Below are positions 22,698-31,085 of a stretch of DNA of 37,725 nt, in pieces. Position 1 is the stretch's first letter. Each line of letters begins with the position of its first letter. The stretch comes from Brevundimonas sp. GTDB lineage: Bacteria > Pseudomonadota > Alphaproteobacteria > Caulobacterales > Caulobacteraceae. The notes beneath the pieces were generated by a model. The model was not told the origin of the DNA, made no database searches, and saw nothing but the letters and a program-made list of their open reading frames with translations. A program made the position numbers and the translations under genes. The stretch lies in the NCBI RefSeq assembly GCF_030656255.1, contig NZ_JAUSOE010000122.1, forward strand, positions 1-37,725, given 5' to 3'.

Positions 22698-24896
22698 TCA
22701 GCCGGCGATCTGGCCGAAGTCCGCGACCTGACCCATCACGTCGCGCACCTGGCCCAGCAGTTTCAGACGGTTGTCACGCTCGGCGGGGATGTCGGAATTG
22801 ACCAGAACGGCCTCGAAGAAGACGTCCACCGGGGTGCGCAGGCGGGCCAGGGCCGTCATGGCGGCGGCGAAGTCCTCGGTCTCCAGCGCGGTCTCGACGG
22901 CGGTGCGGGCGGCGCCGACGGCGAAGGCCAGGACGGTCTCGGGCTCGGGCTGGTTCGGCAGGCCGGTCTGGACCATGCCGGTCGGGACGGGTCCCTTCTT
23001 CTCCTCGGCGCGCAGGATGTTGGAGGCGCGCTTGTAGCCGGCCAGCAGATTGGCCCCGTCGTCGGTGGCGAGGAAGGCGGCCAGCGCCTCGACACGACGC
23101 ACGATGCGGACGAGGTCGTCATCACCCAAGGCGAAGACGGCGGCGACGAGGTCGTGGCGCTGGCCCTGGTCGCGGAGGAGGACGGTCAGGCGGTCGGCGA
23201 AGAAGGCGAGGATTCCTAGATCGTCTTCATACTCCCAACTCGGATCTTCTTCAGCACGTTGGGTCGAGGCGTCATAAGCCTCATCACGCAACCGCTTAAC
23301 CTCTTGAAGTTTTTTGAGATACTCGGGGTTATTCCGAATGTCTCCGATCGTTGCACCCTCTCCTCTTTCGAGCTGCGCGCCAGCCATAATTACTGCGGCC
23401 CGAAGCTCTACCGTTGGGAGGTACCGCCCGAGCGACACTCGAACATTATTCTCCAAAACCAAACGGATCACGCCTAACGCTGCCCTACGAAGAGCGAACG
23501 GATCCTTCGATCCGGTTGGCTTTTCGTTGATCACAAAGAAGCCGACCAAGGTGTCCAGCTTGTCGGCCAGGGCGACGGCGACCGTGACGGGCGCGGTCGG
23601 GACGGTGTCGGCGGGGCCTTGGGGCTTGTAGTGGTCGCGGACGGCGTCGGCGACGGCATCGGAATGGCCGGCCAGACGGGCGTAATAGCCGCCCATGATC
23701 CCCTGCAGTTCCGGGAATTCGCTGACCATGCCCGACAGCAGGTCGGCCTTGGACAGGCGCGCCGCCATCTCGGCTTCGTCGGGGTCGGCGCCCACCAGGG
23801 GGGCGATTTCGCGGGCGAGCGCCGCGATGCGCTCGACGCGCTCGGCCAATGTGCCCAGCTTGGCGTGGAAGGTGACGCCGGACAGTTTGGCGTTCCAGGC
23901 GTCGAAGCCGACCTTCTGGTCCTCGTCCCAGAAGAAGTGGGCGTCGTTTAGGCGGGCGGACAGGACGCGGCTGTTGCCGGCGGCCAGGGCCTTACCGCCG
24001 TCGGTCGCCTCGACATTAGCGACGACCAGAAAGTTGGGGGCCAGGCCGTCCTTCGACGGATCGCGGACGGCGAAATACTTCTGGTGCACCTTCATCGACA
24101 GGCGCACGACCTCGGGCGGCAGGGCCAGAAACTGCGGGTCCATGTCGCCCAGGATCGGGGTCGGCCATTCGGCCAGGCCCGCCACCTCGTCCAGCAGGCC
24201 GTCGTCATCGACCAGGCTCAGACCGCGCGCGGCGCAGGCGGCCTTGGCCTGTTCCAGGATACGCAGCTTGCGGTCGGCGACGTCGATCAGGACGAAATTC
24301 TTCTCCAGCTGGGTGCGGTAGTCGACGAAGTCGCTGACCTTCAGCAACTGACCCGAACCGAGGAAGCGATGGCCCTCGGTGATGGCGTCAGATGGGATGC
24401 CGTCGATCTCGAACGGCACGACCTTGCCGTCAAAAATGCACAGAATGCGTTTGATCGGACGGACCCAGCGCAGGGTTCCAGAGCCCCAGCGCATCGACTT
24501 GGGCCAGGGGAAGGTGCGGATCACCTGGTCCACCGTCTCGGCGACCAGATCGGTGGTCGCGCGGCCCTTGGACGACAGGACGGCGAACAGGACGCCGTCG
24601 CGCTCGGTCAGTTGATCGCGGGTCAGGCCGGTCTTGCGCAGGAAGCCGTCCAGCGCCTGTTCCGGGGCCGAGGCGCGCGGGCCCTTGACCTCTTCCTCGC
24701 GGTCGGGCGTGGCGGCGGGCAGGCCGTCGATGACCAGGGTCAGGCGGCGCGGACCGGCGAAGACGTTCAGCGCGTCCCAGGTCAGGCCGGCGGCCTTCAG
24801 CCGGTCGGAGACCATGCGCTCAAGGTCGCGCGCGGCGCCCTGCTGCATGCGGGCGGGGATTTCTTCGGAGAAGATTTCGAGAAGAAGTTGGGGCAT
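22698..24896 (-). CDS. glyS: Glycyl-tRNA synthetase beta subunit
   Basis: This 732-residue beta subunit of the alpha2beta2 glycyl-tRNA synthetase holds the tRNA-recognition and HD-like domains. The start [18 protein letters not shown] is the conserved family N-terminus; FAGPRRLTLVIDGLP, the DPFALRRAALGVIRL block and the C-terminal RL[KL]LL end are all present. Its ATG overlaps the stop of the unknown gene upstream by one base (TGATG), so the pair is translationally coupled. Odd: residues ~459-559 are encoded by a low-GC segment with codons rare elsewhere in the gene, and part of this stretch (Glu/Asp-rich, around GAQLERGEGATIGD to EYEDDLG) looks like an insertion relative to E. coli GlyS. The frame is intact throughout. 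Confidence 0.96.
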   Translation of the reverse strand: MPQLLLEIFSEEIPARMQQGAARDLERMVSDRLKAAGLTWDALNVFAGPRRLTLVIDGLPAATPDREEEVKGPRASAPEQALDGFLRKTGLTRDQLTERDGVLFAVLSSKGRATTDLVAETVDQVIRTFPWPKSMRWGSGTLRWVRPIKRILCIFDGKVVPFEIDGIPSDAITEGHRFLGSGQLLKVSDFVDYRTQLEKNFVLIDVADRKLRILEQAKAACAARGLSLVDDDGLLDEVAGLAEWPTPILGDMDPQFLALPPEVVRLSMKVHQKYFAVRDPSKDGLAPNFLVVANVEATDGGKALAAGNSRVLSARLNDAHFFWDEDQKVGFDAWNAKLSGVTFHAKLGTLAERVERIAALAREIAPLVGADPDEAEMAARLSKADLLSGMVSEFPELQGIMGGYYARLAGHSDAVADAVRDHYKPQGPADTVPTAPVTVAVALADKLDTLVGFFVINEKPTGSKDPFALRRAALGVIRLVLENNVRVSLGRYLPTVELRAAVIMAGAQLERGEGATIGDIRNNPEYLKKLQEVKRLRDEAYDASTQRAEEDPSWEYEDDLGILAFFADRLTVLLRDQGQRHDLVAAVFALGDDDLVRIVRRVEALAAFLATDDGANLLAGYKRASNILRAEEKKGPVPTGMVQTGLPNQPEPETVLAFAVGAARTAVETALETEDFAAAMTALARLRTPVDVFFEAVLVNSDIPAERDNRLKLLGQVRDVMGQVADFGQIAG
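23221..23520. other. Low-GC, atypical-codon segment inside glyS
   Basis: By hand count 162 of 300 bases are G or C (54 %), while a flanking block (23581-23640) is 75 %. The segment uses TTA, AGA, AGG, GTA, CTA, ATT and GGA codons that neighbouring sequence avoids, although it encodes conserved residues such as DPFALRRAALGV at its start. It ends abruptly on both sides without a frame change. Likely a recombinant patch from a relative with lower GC. Confidence 0.7.
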
Positions 24897-25276
24897 CAGG
24901 CGGCGGACTCTTCGGTCGTGGCGGCAGACCGCATCAGGGTAAGGGCGACGTCCTGCAGGGCCAGCGGCGCGTCGGCCGCACCCGGCTCCGCGCTGAAGGC
25001 GATGTTCAGCAGGAAGGGCCGCGGGGCCAGGAAGGCGTTCTGCAGGATGCCGAACCACTCTTCGCTGACCACCACCACGCCGCGCCAGCCGCCGGGCTGC
25101 GCGGTCAGGTGGCTGCTCAGGTCACCGGCCTGACGGAGGATGCGAACCTCGGCCCACGACTCCTGGCCTTCGATTTCCACGCGGCCGCTCGAAAACAGCG
25201 AGATCGGCTCGCCGGGGTGCTGCTCCAGATTGATGTCGGCCAGATCGAAGGAGAGGATTCCAGATACAGTGCTCAC
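24896..25276 (-). CDS. Unknown protein coupled between glyQ and glyS
   Basis: I do not recognise this 126-residue protein. It looks soluble, mixed alpha/beta, without signal peptide, membrane segment or any cysteine. Notable stretches are [52 protein letters not shown] and a C-terminal helix rich in Ala. Its GTG start overlaps the glyQ stop (GTGA, four bases) and its stop overlaps the glyS ATG (TGATG, one base). Such tight coupling means it is made along with both synthetase subunits. A role in synthetase assembly or tRNA-Gly handling is possible but purely positional inference. Confidence 0.85.
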   Translation of the reverse strand: MSTVSGILSFDLADINLEQHPGEPISLFSSGRVEIEGQESWAEVRILRQAGDLSSHLTAQPGGWRGVVVVSEEWFGILQNAFLAPRPFLLNIAFSAEPGAADAPLALQDVALTLMRSAATTEESAA

Positions 25277-26166
25277 GACGCGGCCTTCTCATGTTCGACA
25301 TAGGCCAGGGCGCAGGCTTTGCAGAGTTCGCGGATGCGACCGATGTAGCTTTGGCGTTCGGCGACGGCGATGGCGCCGCGGGCGTCCATCAGGTTGAACA
25401 GGTGGCTGGCCTTCAGCACCTGATCATAGGCCGGCAGGACCAGGGGCTGGCCTTGCGGGCCACGCATGTCCAGCAGACGCTGAACTTCAGACACCATGTC
25501 CTCGAAGCGGCGCTTCAGCCCGTCCACGTCATAGCCGTGGAAATTGGCTTCCGACTGCTGGCGCTCGTTCTCCAGGAAGACCTCGCCATAGGTCAGGCCC
25601 TCCTTGGTGAACTTGAGGTCATAGACGTTGTCCACGCCCTGAACATACATGGCCAGACGCTCCAGCCCGTAGGTCAGTTCGCCCGAGACCACGTCCACCT
25701 CGATGCCGCCGACGCCCTGGAAATAGGTGAACTGCGTCACCTCCATCCCGTCGCACCAGACCTCCCAGCCCAGGCCCCAGGCCCCCACGGTCGGGTTCTC
25801 CCAGTCATCCTCGACGAAGCGGATATCGTGCAGCTTCGGATCGATCCCGATGGCCGCCAGCGACCCCAGATACAGCGCCTGAAGATTGTCCGGGTTCGGT
25901 TTCAGAATGACCTGGTATTGGTAATAGTGTTGGAGGCGGTTCGGGTTTTCGCCATAGCGGCCGTCGCCGGGGCGGCGGCTGGGCTGGACATAGGCGGCCT
26001 TCCACGGCTTGGGGCCGAGCGCGCGCAGGACGGTGGCGGGGTGGAGCGTGCCGGCCCCGACCTCGATGTCATAGGGCTGAAGAATGGCGCAGCCCTGGTC
26101 CCCCCAATAGCGGTGAAGGGTCAGGATCAGGTCCTGGAAGGCGAGCGGCTCGGTCGGGGTGGTCAA
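25273..26166 (-). CDS. glyQ: Glycyl-tRNA synthetase alpha subunit
   Basis: This 297-residue class II catalytic subunit activates glycine. The very conserved blocks are present: [71 protein letters not shown], and [18 protein letters not shown] (motif 2/3 region). The start is TTG at 26166; no ATG or GTG lies in frame nearby and the protein must begin close to here, but the ribosome site is poor. It ends four bases inside the next gene (GTGA overlap). ispE lies 85 bases upstream in the same direction, so the genes may share a transcript. Confidence 0.97.
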   Translation of the reverse strand: MTTPTEPLAFQDLILTLHRYWGDQGCAILQPYDIEVGAGTLHPATVLRALGPKPWKAAYVQPSRRPGDGRYGENPNRLQHYYQYQVILKPNPDNLQALYLGSLAAIGIDPKLHDIRFVEDDWENPTVGAWGLGWEVWCDGMEVTQFTYFQGVGGIEVDVVSGELTYGLERLAMYVQGVDNVYDLKFTKEGLTYGEVFLENERQQSEANFHGYDVDGLKRRFEDMVSEVQRLLDMRGPQGQPLVLPAYDQVLKASHLFNLMDARGAIAVAERQSYIGRIRELCKACALAYVEHEKAAS

Positions 26167-26251
26167 ATCGGGCTCGGGAGGGGCTGGAAAAAGGACGGCG
26201 GACCATAGGGCCCGGCGCCGCGCGCTTCAACACGCGCTGGGGATTTATGGC

Positions 26252-27124
26252 TCAGGCGGCGGCGAGCCGGGTTGCGGCGACCCAGGCGGCCGGATGGGCG
26301 GCGGACAGAGCGGCGGCGGCGGCGGTCGCGTCCGCGCTGGACCGGCACAGGCCGAAGACGGTGGCGCCCGAGCCGGACATCCGCGCCAGAGCCACGCCGG
26401 GCGTCGCCGCCACGGCCTGAACCGCGCCGGCTATGGCCGGGGTCAGGGCTTCGGCGGGGAGCTGAAGATCGTTGCGGAGGCCGGCCAGCCAGTCGATGAC
26501 TGCCGCTGGGCTCCAGTCAGCGGGCGGCGCGGGCAGGTCGGCGGCGCGGGGCGGACCGGCGTCATAGGCCCGGTAGACGGCCCCTGTGGGGGACGGAACG
26601 CCCGGATTGAACATCACGGCCCAAAGCGGCGGCAGGCGCGGCTCATCGGTCAGGACGTCGCCCCGGCCCTCGGCCCAGGCGGAGCGCATCCGCAGGCACA
26701 TGGGGCCGTCGGCGCCGATCACCCCCGCCACCGCCTCCAGCGCCGCATCGTCGATGTCCAGCCCCAGGGCCTGACGCGCCAGTTTCAGCGCTGCCCCCGC
26801 GTCCGAGGAGCCTCCGCCCAGGCCGGCGGCGATGGGCAGACGCTTGTCCAGCGTCACCTTCAGCGGCGGTTCGCCCGTCCCCGTCGCATCGCCCAGGGCG
26901 CGAAGGGCGCGAAGGATCAGATTGTCAGGCTCGGCCGCCAGACCCGCGCCGAACGGGCCTGTGACGGTCAGGGCCAGTCGCGCCGCCGGTTCGACCGTCA
27001 CCCGGTCGCCGACATCGGCGAAGGCGACCAGACTGGACAACGGATGATAGCCGTCGGCGTCCACCAGGGCGACGTGCAGGAACAGATTGATCTTGGCCGG
27101 GGCCAGGGCCGAAAGCGCGGACAT
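26252..27124 (-). CDS. ispE: 4-diphosphocytidyl-2-C-methyl-D-erythritol kinase
   Basis: This 290-residue GHMP kinase phosphorylates CDP-methylerythritol in the MEP pathway to isoprenoids. Visible motifs are the N-terminal LAPAKINLFLHV, the ATP-binding loop PIAAGLGGGSSDAGAAL, and the C-terminal ARMSGSGATVFGL. The usual GSDVPFCL block reads GADGPMCL. The ATG at 27124 lies five bases after the stop of the TPR protein gene, so the two are co-translated; the region upstream of this ATG in frame is open but is the TPR gene in another frame. Normal length for the family. Confidence 0.96.
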   Translation of the reverse strand: MSALSALAPAKINLFLHVALVDADGYHPLSSLVAFADVGDRVTVEPAARLALTVTGPFGAGLAAEPDNLILRALRALGDATGTGEPPLKVTLDKRLPIAAGLGGGSSDAGAALKLARQALGLDIDDAALEAVAGVIGADGPMCLRMRSAWAEGRGDVLTDEPRLPPLWAVMFNPGVPSPTGAVYRAYDAGPPRAADLPAPPADWSPAAVIDWLAGLRNDLQLPAEALTPAIAGAVQAVAATPGVALARMSGSGATVFGLCRSSADATAAAAALSAAHPAAWVAATRLAAA

Positions 27125-27129
27125 GAGAC

Positions 27130-29031
27130 CTATTGCGACACGCCGGTGGCGGGCGCGGCGTCGTCCAGACCGTTGGCGATCTTGCGTTCGACCTCGGCCT
27201 TGCGTTCGGGCTCGGGGTCCAGGCTCAGGACGCGGTTCCACAGCCAGACCGCCTCGCGCTGGCGGCCCACCCGCCAATAGGCGTCGCCCAGGTGGTCGTT
27301 GATCTCGGGATTGGCGGGCTCCTTGTCGACGGCCTCCTCCAGGGTGACGACGGCGGTGTCGAAATAGCCCTGTTTGAACTGGGCCCAGCCCAGCGAGTCC
27401 TGGATATTGCCGTTCTCGGGTTCGGCGGCGTGGGCCTGGGCCAGGAGGCCGGCGCCCTGATCGACGCGCAGCCCCTTGTCCACCCAAAGATAGCCCAGAT
27501 AGTTCAGGGTGTTGGCATTGTTCGGATCGGCCAGATGGGCGGCCCACAGCTCGGCCTCGGCCTCCGGGATGCGATCCAGGGATTCCAGGGCGGCGCCGCG
27601 CAGGAAGTGGATCTGGGCGCCCTGGTCCGCCGTGTTCAGCAGCGGGCCGTTCAGCAGGGCCAGGGCCGCCTCATACTGCTCCAACTGCATCAGCTGGCTG
27701 GCCATGACCAGGGCGATGCGGGGATCGTCGGGTTCGGCGGCGGCGGCGGCGCGCAGTTCGGCCAGGGCGGCCTGCGACTGGCCGTCCTCTTCCAGGTTCA
27801 GGGCAAGCTGGGCGCGGGCGTTGGCGTACAGCACCGGATCCTCCGGCCCGACGCGCGACAGGGCGGTGCGGGCGGCGGCCTTCAGCCCGACCCGGTCCAG
27901 AACCTGGGCCAGCTGGATTTGCGTGGCGGCGTCTTCGTTCAAGTTCAGGGCCAGGCGCAGATAGACCACCGCGAACTCATTGCCGCGCTCGGCCACGGCC
28001 TGGGCCGCCGCCGTGGTCAGGGCCTGGGCCGCGCCCTGGCGGAAGTCGGGCGCCGCCGGGGCGCGGCCGCCGGCCTGAAGTCGCGCCAGGGCGCGGGCGG
28101 TGGCCAGATCGACTTGCTGACCCTGCATCGCCGCCTGATAGACGGCCAGGGCCTCGTCCCGCTTGCCGCGTCGCTCCAGGAACTCGCCATAGGGGCGGTG
28201 GAACAGGGCGCCGATGGTCGGCATGTCGGACAGGGCCTTCAGCTCGCTTTCGGCCTCGGCGTAGTCGCGGCGTTTCTCCAGCAACAGGGCGCGGTTCTGA
28301 CGGGCGAAGGCCAGGGTCAGGGCATCGCCCTGGGTCGGGGGCGCGGCCAGGGCGCGGGTCCAGTCGCCCGCCGCCGCCGCGATCCACGGCGCGACCATCA
28401 GACCGGCGCGGCTGTGCGGCGCGGCGATCGGCCGGGCGGCCAGGGCGGCGTTGGCCGCGCGTGGGTCGCCGTGGACAAAGGTCTGGACGGCCGAAATCAA
28501 CTGGCCGATCTCGATGAAGGCGGGCGCGGCGTCGGCTGTGGGGGCCAGTCGGCCCGCCACGTCCAGATCGCCGCTGAGCAGGGCCGAGGTGAAGGCCTGT
28601 TCGCGCACGCGCGGCTGTTCCGGCGTCAGGGCCTCGGCCTGGGCCAGCCAATCGGCGCCCTTGGCCCCCTCGCCCGTCATCAGGGCCAGTTTGCCGGCCA
28701 GGTACAGGCCATAGGCGCTGCGGCCCTGCGCGTTCAGCGGGACCGGCGCCCAGACCGCAGGAATGGCGGGCTCGGCCGGTTCGTCGGCGATGACGATATG
28801 GGGCGGAACGTCGCCCTCGGGCGTCTGGGGGCCGCCGTCTTCCGGTTCGTCCTCGAACGGTGCGGCGTCCTGGACCTGACCCGGTTCCAGGATGACGGCG
28901 GGCGGATGGGCGTCGGACGGATTGGCGGGCGCCGAGGCGGGCCCCAGGTCCTGCGCCGCCGCCCCTTGAGCCAGGGCCAGGGCGAGAACGGTCAGGGAGG
29001 CGGCGAACAGGCGCGAACGGGTGGCGATCAT
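27130..29031 (-). CDS. Tetratricopeptide repeat protein, exported
   Basis: This 633-residue protein has a signal peptide (1-26, ending GAAA/QD). An acidic, Pro-rich linker (about 30-80) is followed by TPR units from about residue 90 to 610, for example the pairs around GYLWVDKGLRVDQGAGLLAQAH, GNIQDSLGWAQFKQGYFDTA and NPEINDHLGDAYWRVGRQREA. TPRs are protein-binding scaffolds; a periplasmic or outer-membrane assembly role is usual for exported forms. The start at 29031 has AGGG about eight bases upstream; the open frame before it is repeat DNA. TPR genes next to ispE and ETF-QO are common in alphaproteobacteria, as I recall. It may drive ispE and the gly genes. Confidence 0.9.
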   Translation of the reverse strand: MIATRSRLFAASLTVLALALAQGAAAQDLGPASAPANPSDAHPPAVILEPGQVQDAAPFEDEPEDGGPQTPEGDVPPHIVIADEPAEPAIPAVWAPVPLNAQGRSAYGLYLAGKLALMTGEGAKGADWLAQAEALTPEQPRVREQAFTSALLSGDLDVAGRLAPTADAAPAFIEIGQLISAVQTFVHGDPRAANAALAARPIAAPHSRAGLMVAPWIAAAAGDWTRALAAPPTQGDALTLAFARQNRALLLEKRRDYAEAESELKALSDMPTIGALFHRPYGEFLERRGKRDEALAVYQAAMQGQQVDLATARALARLQAGGRAPAAPDFRQGAAQALTTAAAQAVAERGNEFAVVYLRLALNLNEDAATQIQLAQVLDRVGLKAAARTALSRVGPEDPVLYANARAQLALNLEEDGQSQAALAELRAAAAAEPDDPRIALVMASQLMQLEQYEAALALLNGPLLNTADQGAQIHFLRGAALESLDRIPEAEAELWAAHLADPNNANTLNYLGYLWVDKGLRVDQGAGLLAQAHAAEPENGNIQDSLGWAQFKQGYFDTAVVTLEEAVDKEPANPEINDHLGDAYWRVGRQREAVWLWNRVLSLDPEPERKAEVERKIANGLDDAAPATGVSQ

Positions 29032-29092
29032 GCCGCGACCCTTCACGCTTTCCCCCGCCCCCGCAAGAGGACAGATGATTGCTCTACCTACT

Positions 29093-29220
29093 CCGCTCAT
29101 CCCGGCGAAAGCCGGGACCCAGGGCTTTCGCATCCTCGGTGCGTCGGATGACCACCGACCTTCAACCTCGACCGCCTTGCGCCCAAAGACCTAGGTCCCG
29201 GCTTTCGCCGGGATGAGCGG
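29093..29220. repeat. Interspersed palindromic repeat family C
   Basis: A 128-base element has perfect 27-base inverted ends (29093-29119 with 29194-29220; core CATCCCGGCGAAAGCCGGGA). Each end is itself a hairpin (CCCGGC-GAAA-GCCGGG). The middle is not symmetrical. Repeats with this CCGGCGAAAGCCGG core are widespread in proteobacterial genomes. It lies between the ETF-QO stop and the TPR start, 14 bases from the former. Confidence 0.85.
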
Positions 29221-29234
29221 GTTAAAGAGCTGCG

Positions 29235-30995
29235 TCACATATTCGGATAGTTCGGGCCGCCGCCGCCCTCGGGCGTGGTCCAGACGATGTTCTGCGACGG
29301 ATCCTTGATGTCGCAGGTTTTGCAGTGGACGCAGTTCTGGGCGTTGATCACGAAGCGCGGATCGGTCTTGGCGACCTCGTCCGCATAGACGACCTCGTAT
29401 ACGCCCGCCGGGCAATACAGCCGCGCCGGCTCGCCGTATTTCGGGAGGTTGACCTGGATCGGCTTGGACGGGTCCAGCAGTTTCAGGTGGGCCGGCTGGT
29501 CCTCGGCGTGGTTGGTGTTGGAGATGAAGACCGACGACAGTTTGTCGAACGACAGCTTCCCGTCCGGCTTGGGATAGACGATCGGCTTGTGTTTGGCCGC
29601 CAGTTCGGTTGCGGCGGCGTCGGTCTTGTCGTGTTGCAGCGTTGGGATCGGCGACCAGCCGCCCAGCAGGGTGCGGCACCACATGTCGACCATGCCCAGC
29701 GCCCCGCCCAGGGTGGTGCCGAACTTCGACAACAGAGGCTTGGCGTTCTGGACGACCGACAGCTCCTTGTAGACCCAGCTCTTTTCGAAGGCGGTCTGGT
29801 ATTCGACCAGTTCGTCGCCACCGCGTCCGGCGTGGACGGCGTCGTAGGCGGCGTCTGCGGCCAGCATGCCGGTCTTCATCGCGTTATGGGTGCCCTTGAT
29901 GCGGGGCACATTCACAAAGCCGGCCGAGCAGCCGATCAGGACGCCGCCGGGGAAGCTGAGCTTCGGAATCGACTGCAAACCGCCCTCGGTGATCGCCCGC
30001 GCGCCGTACGAGATGCGCGTGCCGCCTTCCAGATGCGGGGCGATGGACGGGTGGTGCTTGAACCGCTGGAACTCGTCGAACGGCGACAGGAAAGGGTTCT
30101 TGTAGTTCAGGTGAACGACATAGCCGACGGCCACGTAGCGGTCGCCGAAGTGATACAGGAAACTGCCGCCGCCGGTGTGCTCGTCCAGCGGCCAGCCGGT
30201 GGTGTGCTGGGCCAGGCCCGGCTGATGCTGTTCAGCGGGCACCTGCCACAGCTCCTTCAGGCCGATGCCGTATTTCTGGGGCGACTTCCCGTCCTGGAGC
30301 TTGTGCTTGGCGATGATGGTCTTGGCCAGGGAGCCGCGCACGCCCTCGGCGATGAAGACATATTTGCCGTGCAGTTCGATGCCCGGCTGGAAATCGCCGG
30401 TGGGCTTGCCCTCGCGGTCGATGCCGAAGACGCCGGCGACGACGCCCTTCACCCGGCCTGTCTCTTCTTCCCAGACGATGTGGCTGGCGGCCATGCCGGG
30501 ATAGACCTCGACGCCCAGAGCCTCGGCCTGTTCGCCCAGCCAGCGCGCGACATTGCCCAGCGAGGCGATGTAGCAGCCGTGGTTGTGCATGAAGGGCGGC
30601 AGCAGGGGCATAGGCAAAGACGCCTCGCCCTGCGGGCCCAGCAGCAGGAATTTGTCCTTGGTGACCGGGGTCTCCAGCGGCGCGCCGCGGTCCTTCCAGT
30701 CAGGGAAGAGTTCGTTCAGCGCCTTGGGATCGATCACGGCGCCCGATAGGATATGGCCGCCGACCTCGGCGCCCTTTTCCAGCACGGCGACTGTGATTTC
30801 CTTGCCGTCCTTTTCCGCCCGCTGCTTCAGGCGGATGGCGGCGGACAGGCCCGCAGGACCGCCGCCGACGATGACGACGTCATATTCCATCACCTCGCGC
30901 TCGACGCCGGCTAGGGCCTCCAGCGGCGGCAGATTGTCGATGATCGCTTCCTGACGGGCGTTCTCGGCGCCGCCCTCGATGGCTTCTTCGGCCAT
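29235..30995 (-). CDS. Electron transfer flavoprotein-ubiquinone oxidoreductase
   Basis: This 586-residue inner-membrane-associated enzyme passes electrons from reduced ETF (fatty acid and amino acid oxidation) to ubiquinone. It has the FAD-binding DVVIVGGGPAGLSAAIRL (39-56), VGGHILSGAVIDPKAL, the membrane/quinone region (GYVVHLNYKNP) and a C-terminal 4Fe-4S site with Cys528 (CPAGVYEV) and Cys555, 558 and 561 (NCVHCKTCDIKDP). Length and motifs are those of the family. AGGGGA lies just upstream of the ATG at 30995. It is divergent from the uracil-DNA glycosylase gene with 90 bases between starts. The etfAB genes are not in the window. Confidence 0.97.
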   Translation of the reverse strand: MAEEAIEGGAENARQEAIIDNLPPLEALAGVEREVMEYDVVIVGGGPAGLSAAIRLKQRAEKDGKEITVAVLEKGAEVGGHILSGAVIDPKALNELFPDWKDRGAPLETPVTKDKFLLLGPQGEASLPMPLLPPFMHNHGCYIASLGNVARWLGEQAEALGVEVYPGMAASHIVWEEETGRVKGVVAGVFGIDREGKPTGDFQPGIELHGKYVFIAEGVRGSLAKTIIAKHKLQDGKSPQKYGIGLKELWQVPAEQHQPGLAQHTTGWPLDEHTGGGSFLYHFGDRYVAVGYVVHLNYKNPFLSPFDEFQRFKHHPSIAPHLEGGTRISYGARAITEGGLQSIPKLSFPGGVLIGCSAGFVNVPRIKGTHNAMKTGMLAADAAYDAVHAGRGGDELVEYQTAFEKSWVYKELSVVQNAKPLLSKFGTTLGGALGMVDMWCRTLLGGWSPIPTLQHDKTDAAATELAAKHKPIVYPKPDGKLSFDKLSSVFISNTNHAEDQPAHLKLLDPSKPIQVNLPKYGEPARLYCPAGVYEVVYADEVAKTDPRFVINAQNCVHCKTCDIKDPSQNIVWTTPEGGGGPNYPNM

Positions 30996-31085
30996 GTCTT
31001 CCCCTGAAATCCAGCTTGTTCGTGTGGTTATGACGCTTATCGGAAGGTGACGCGAGGGCGGTCAAGGCCTATCGGTACCTTAGAC

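Noticed and set aside
27133..29151. A 672-codon plus-strand frame opposite the TPR protein gene
   Set aside because: Gly/Gln/Arg-rich antisense translation; the minus strand encodes a signal peptide and clear TPR units.
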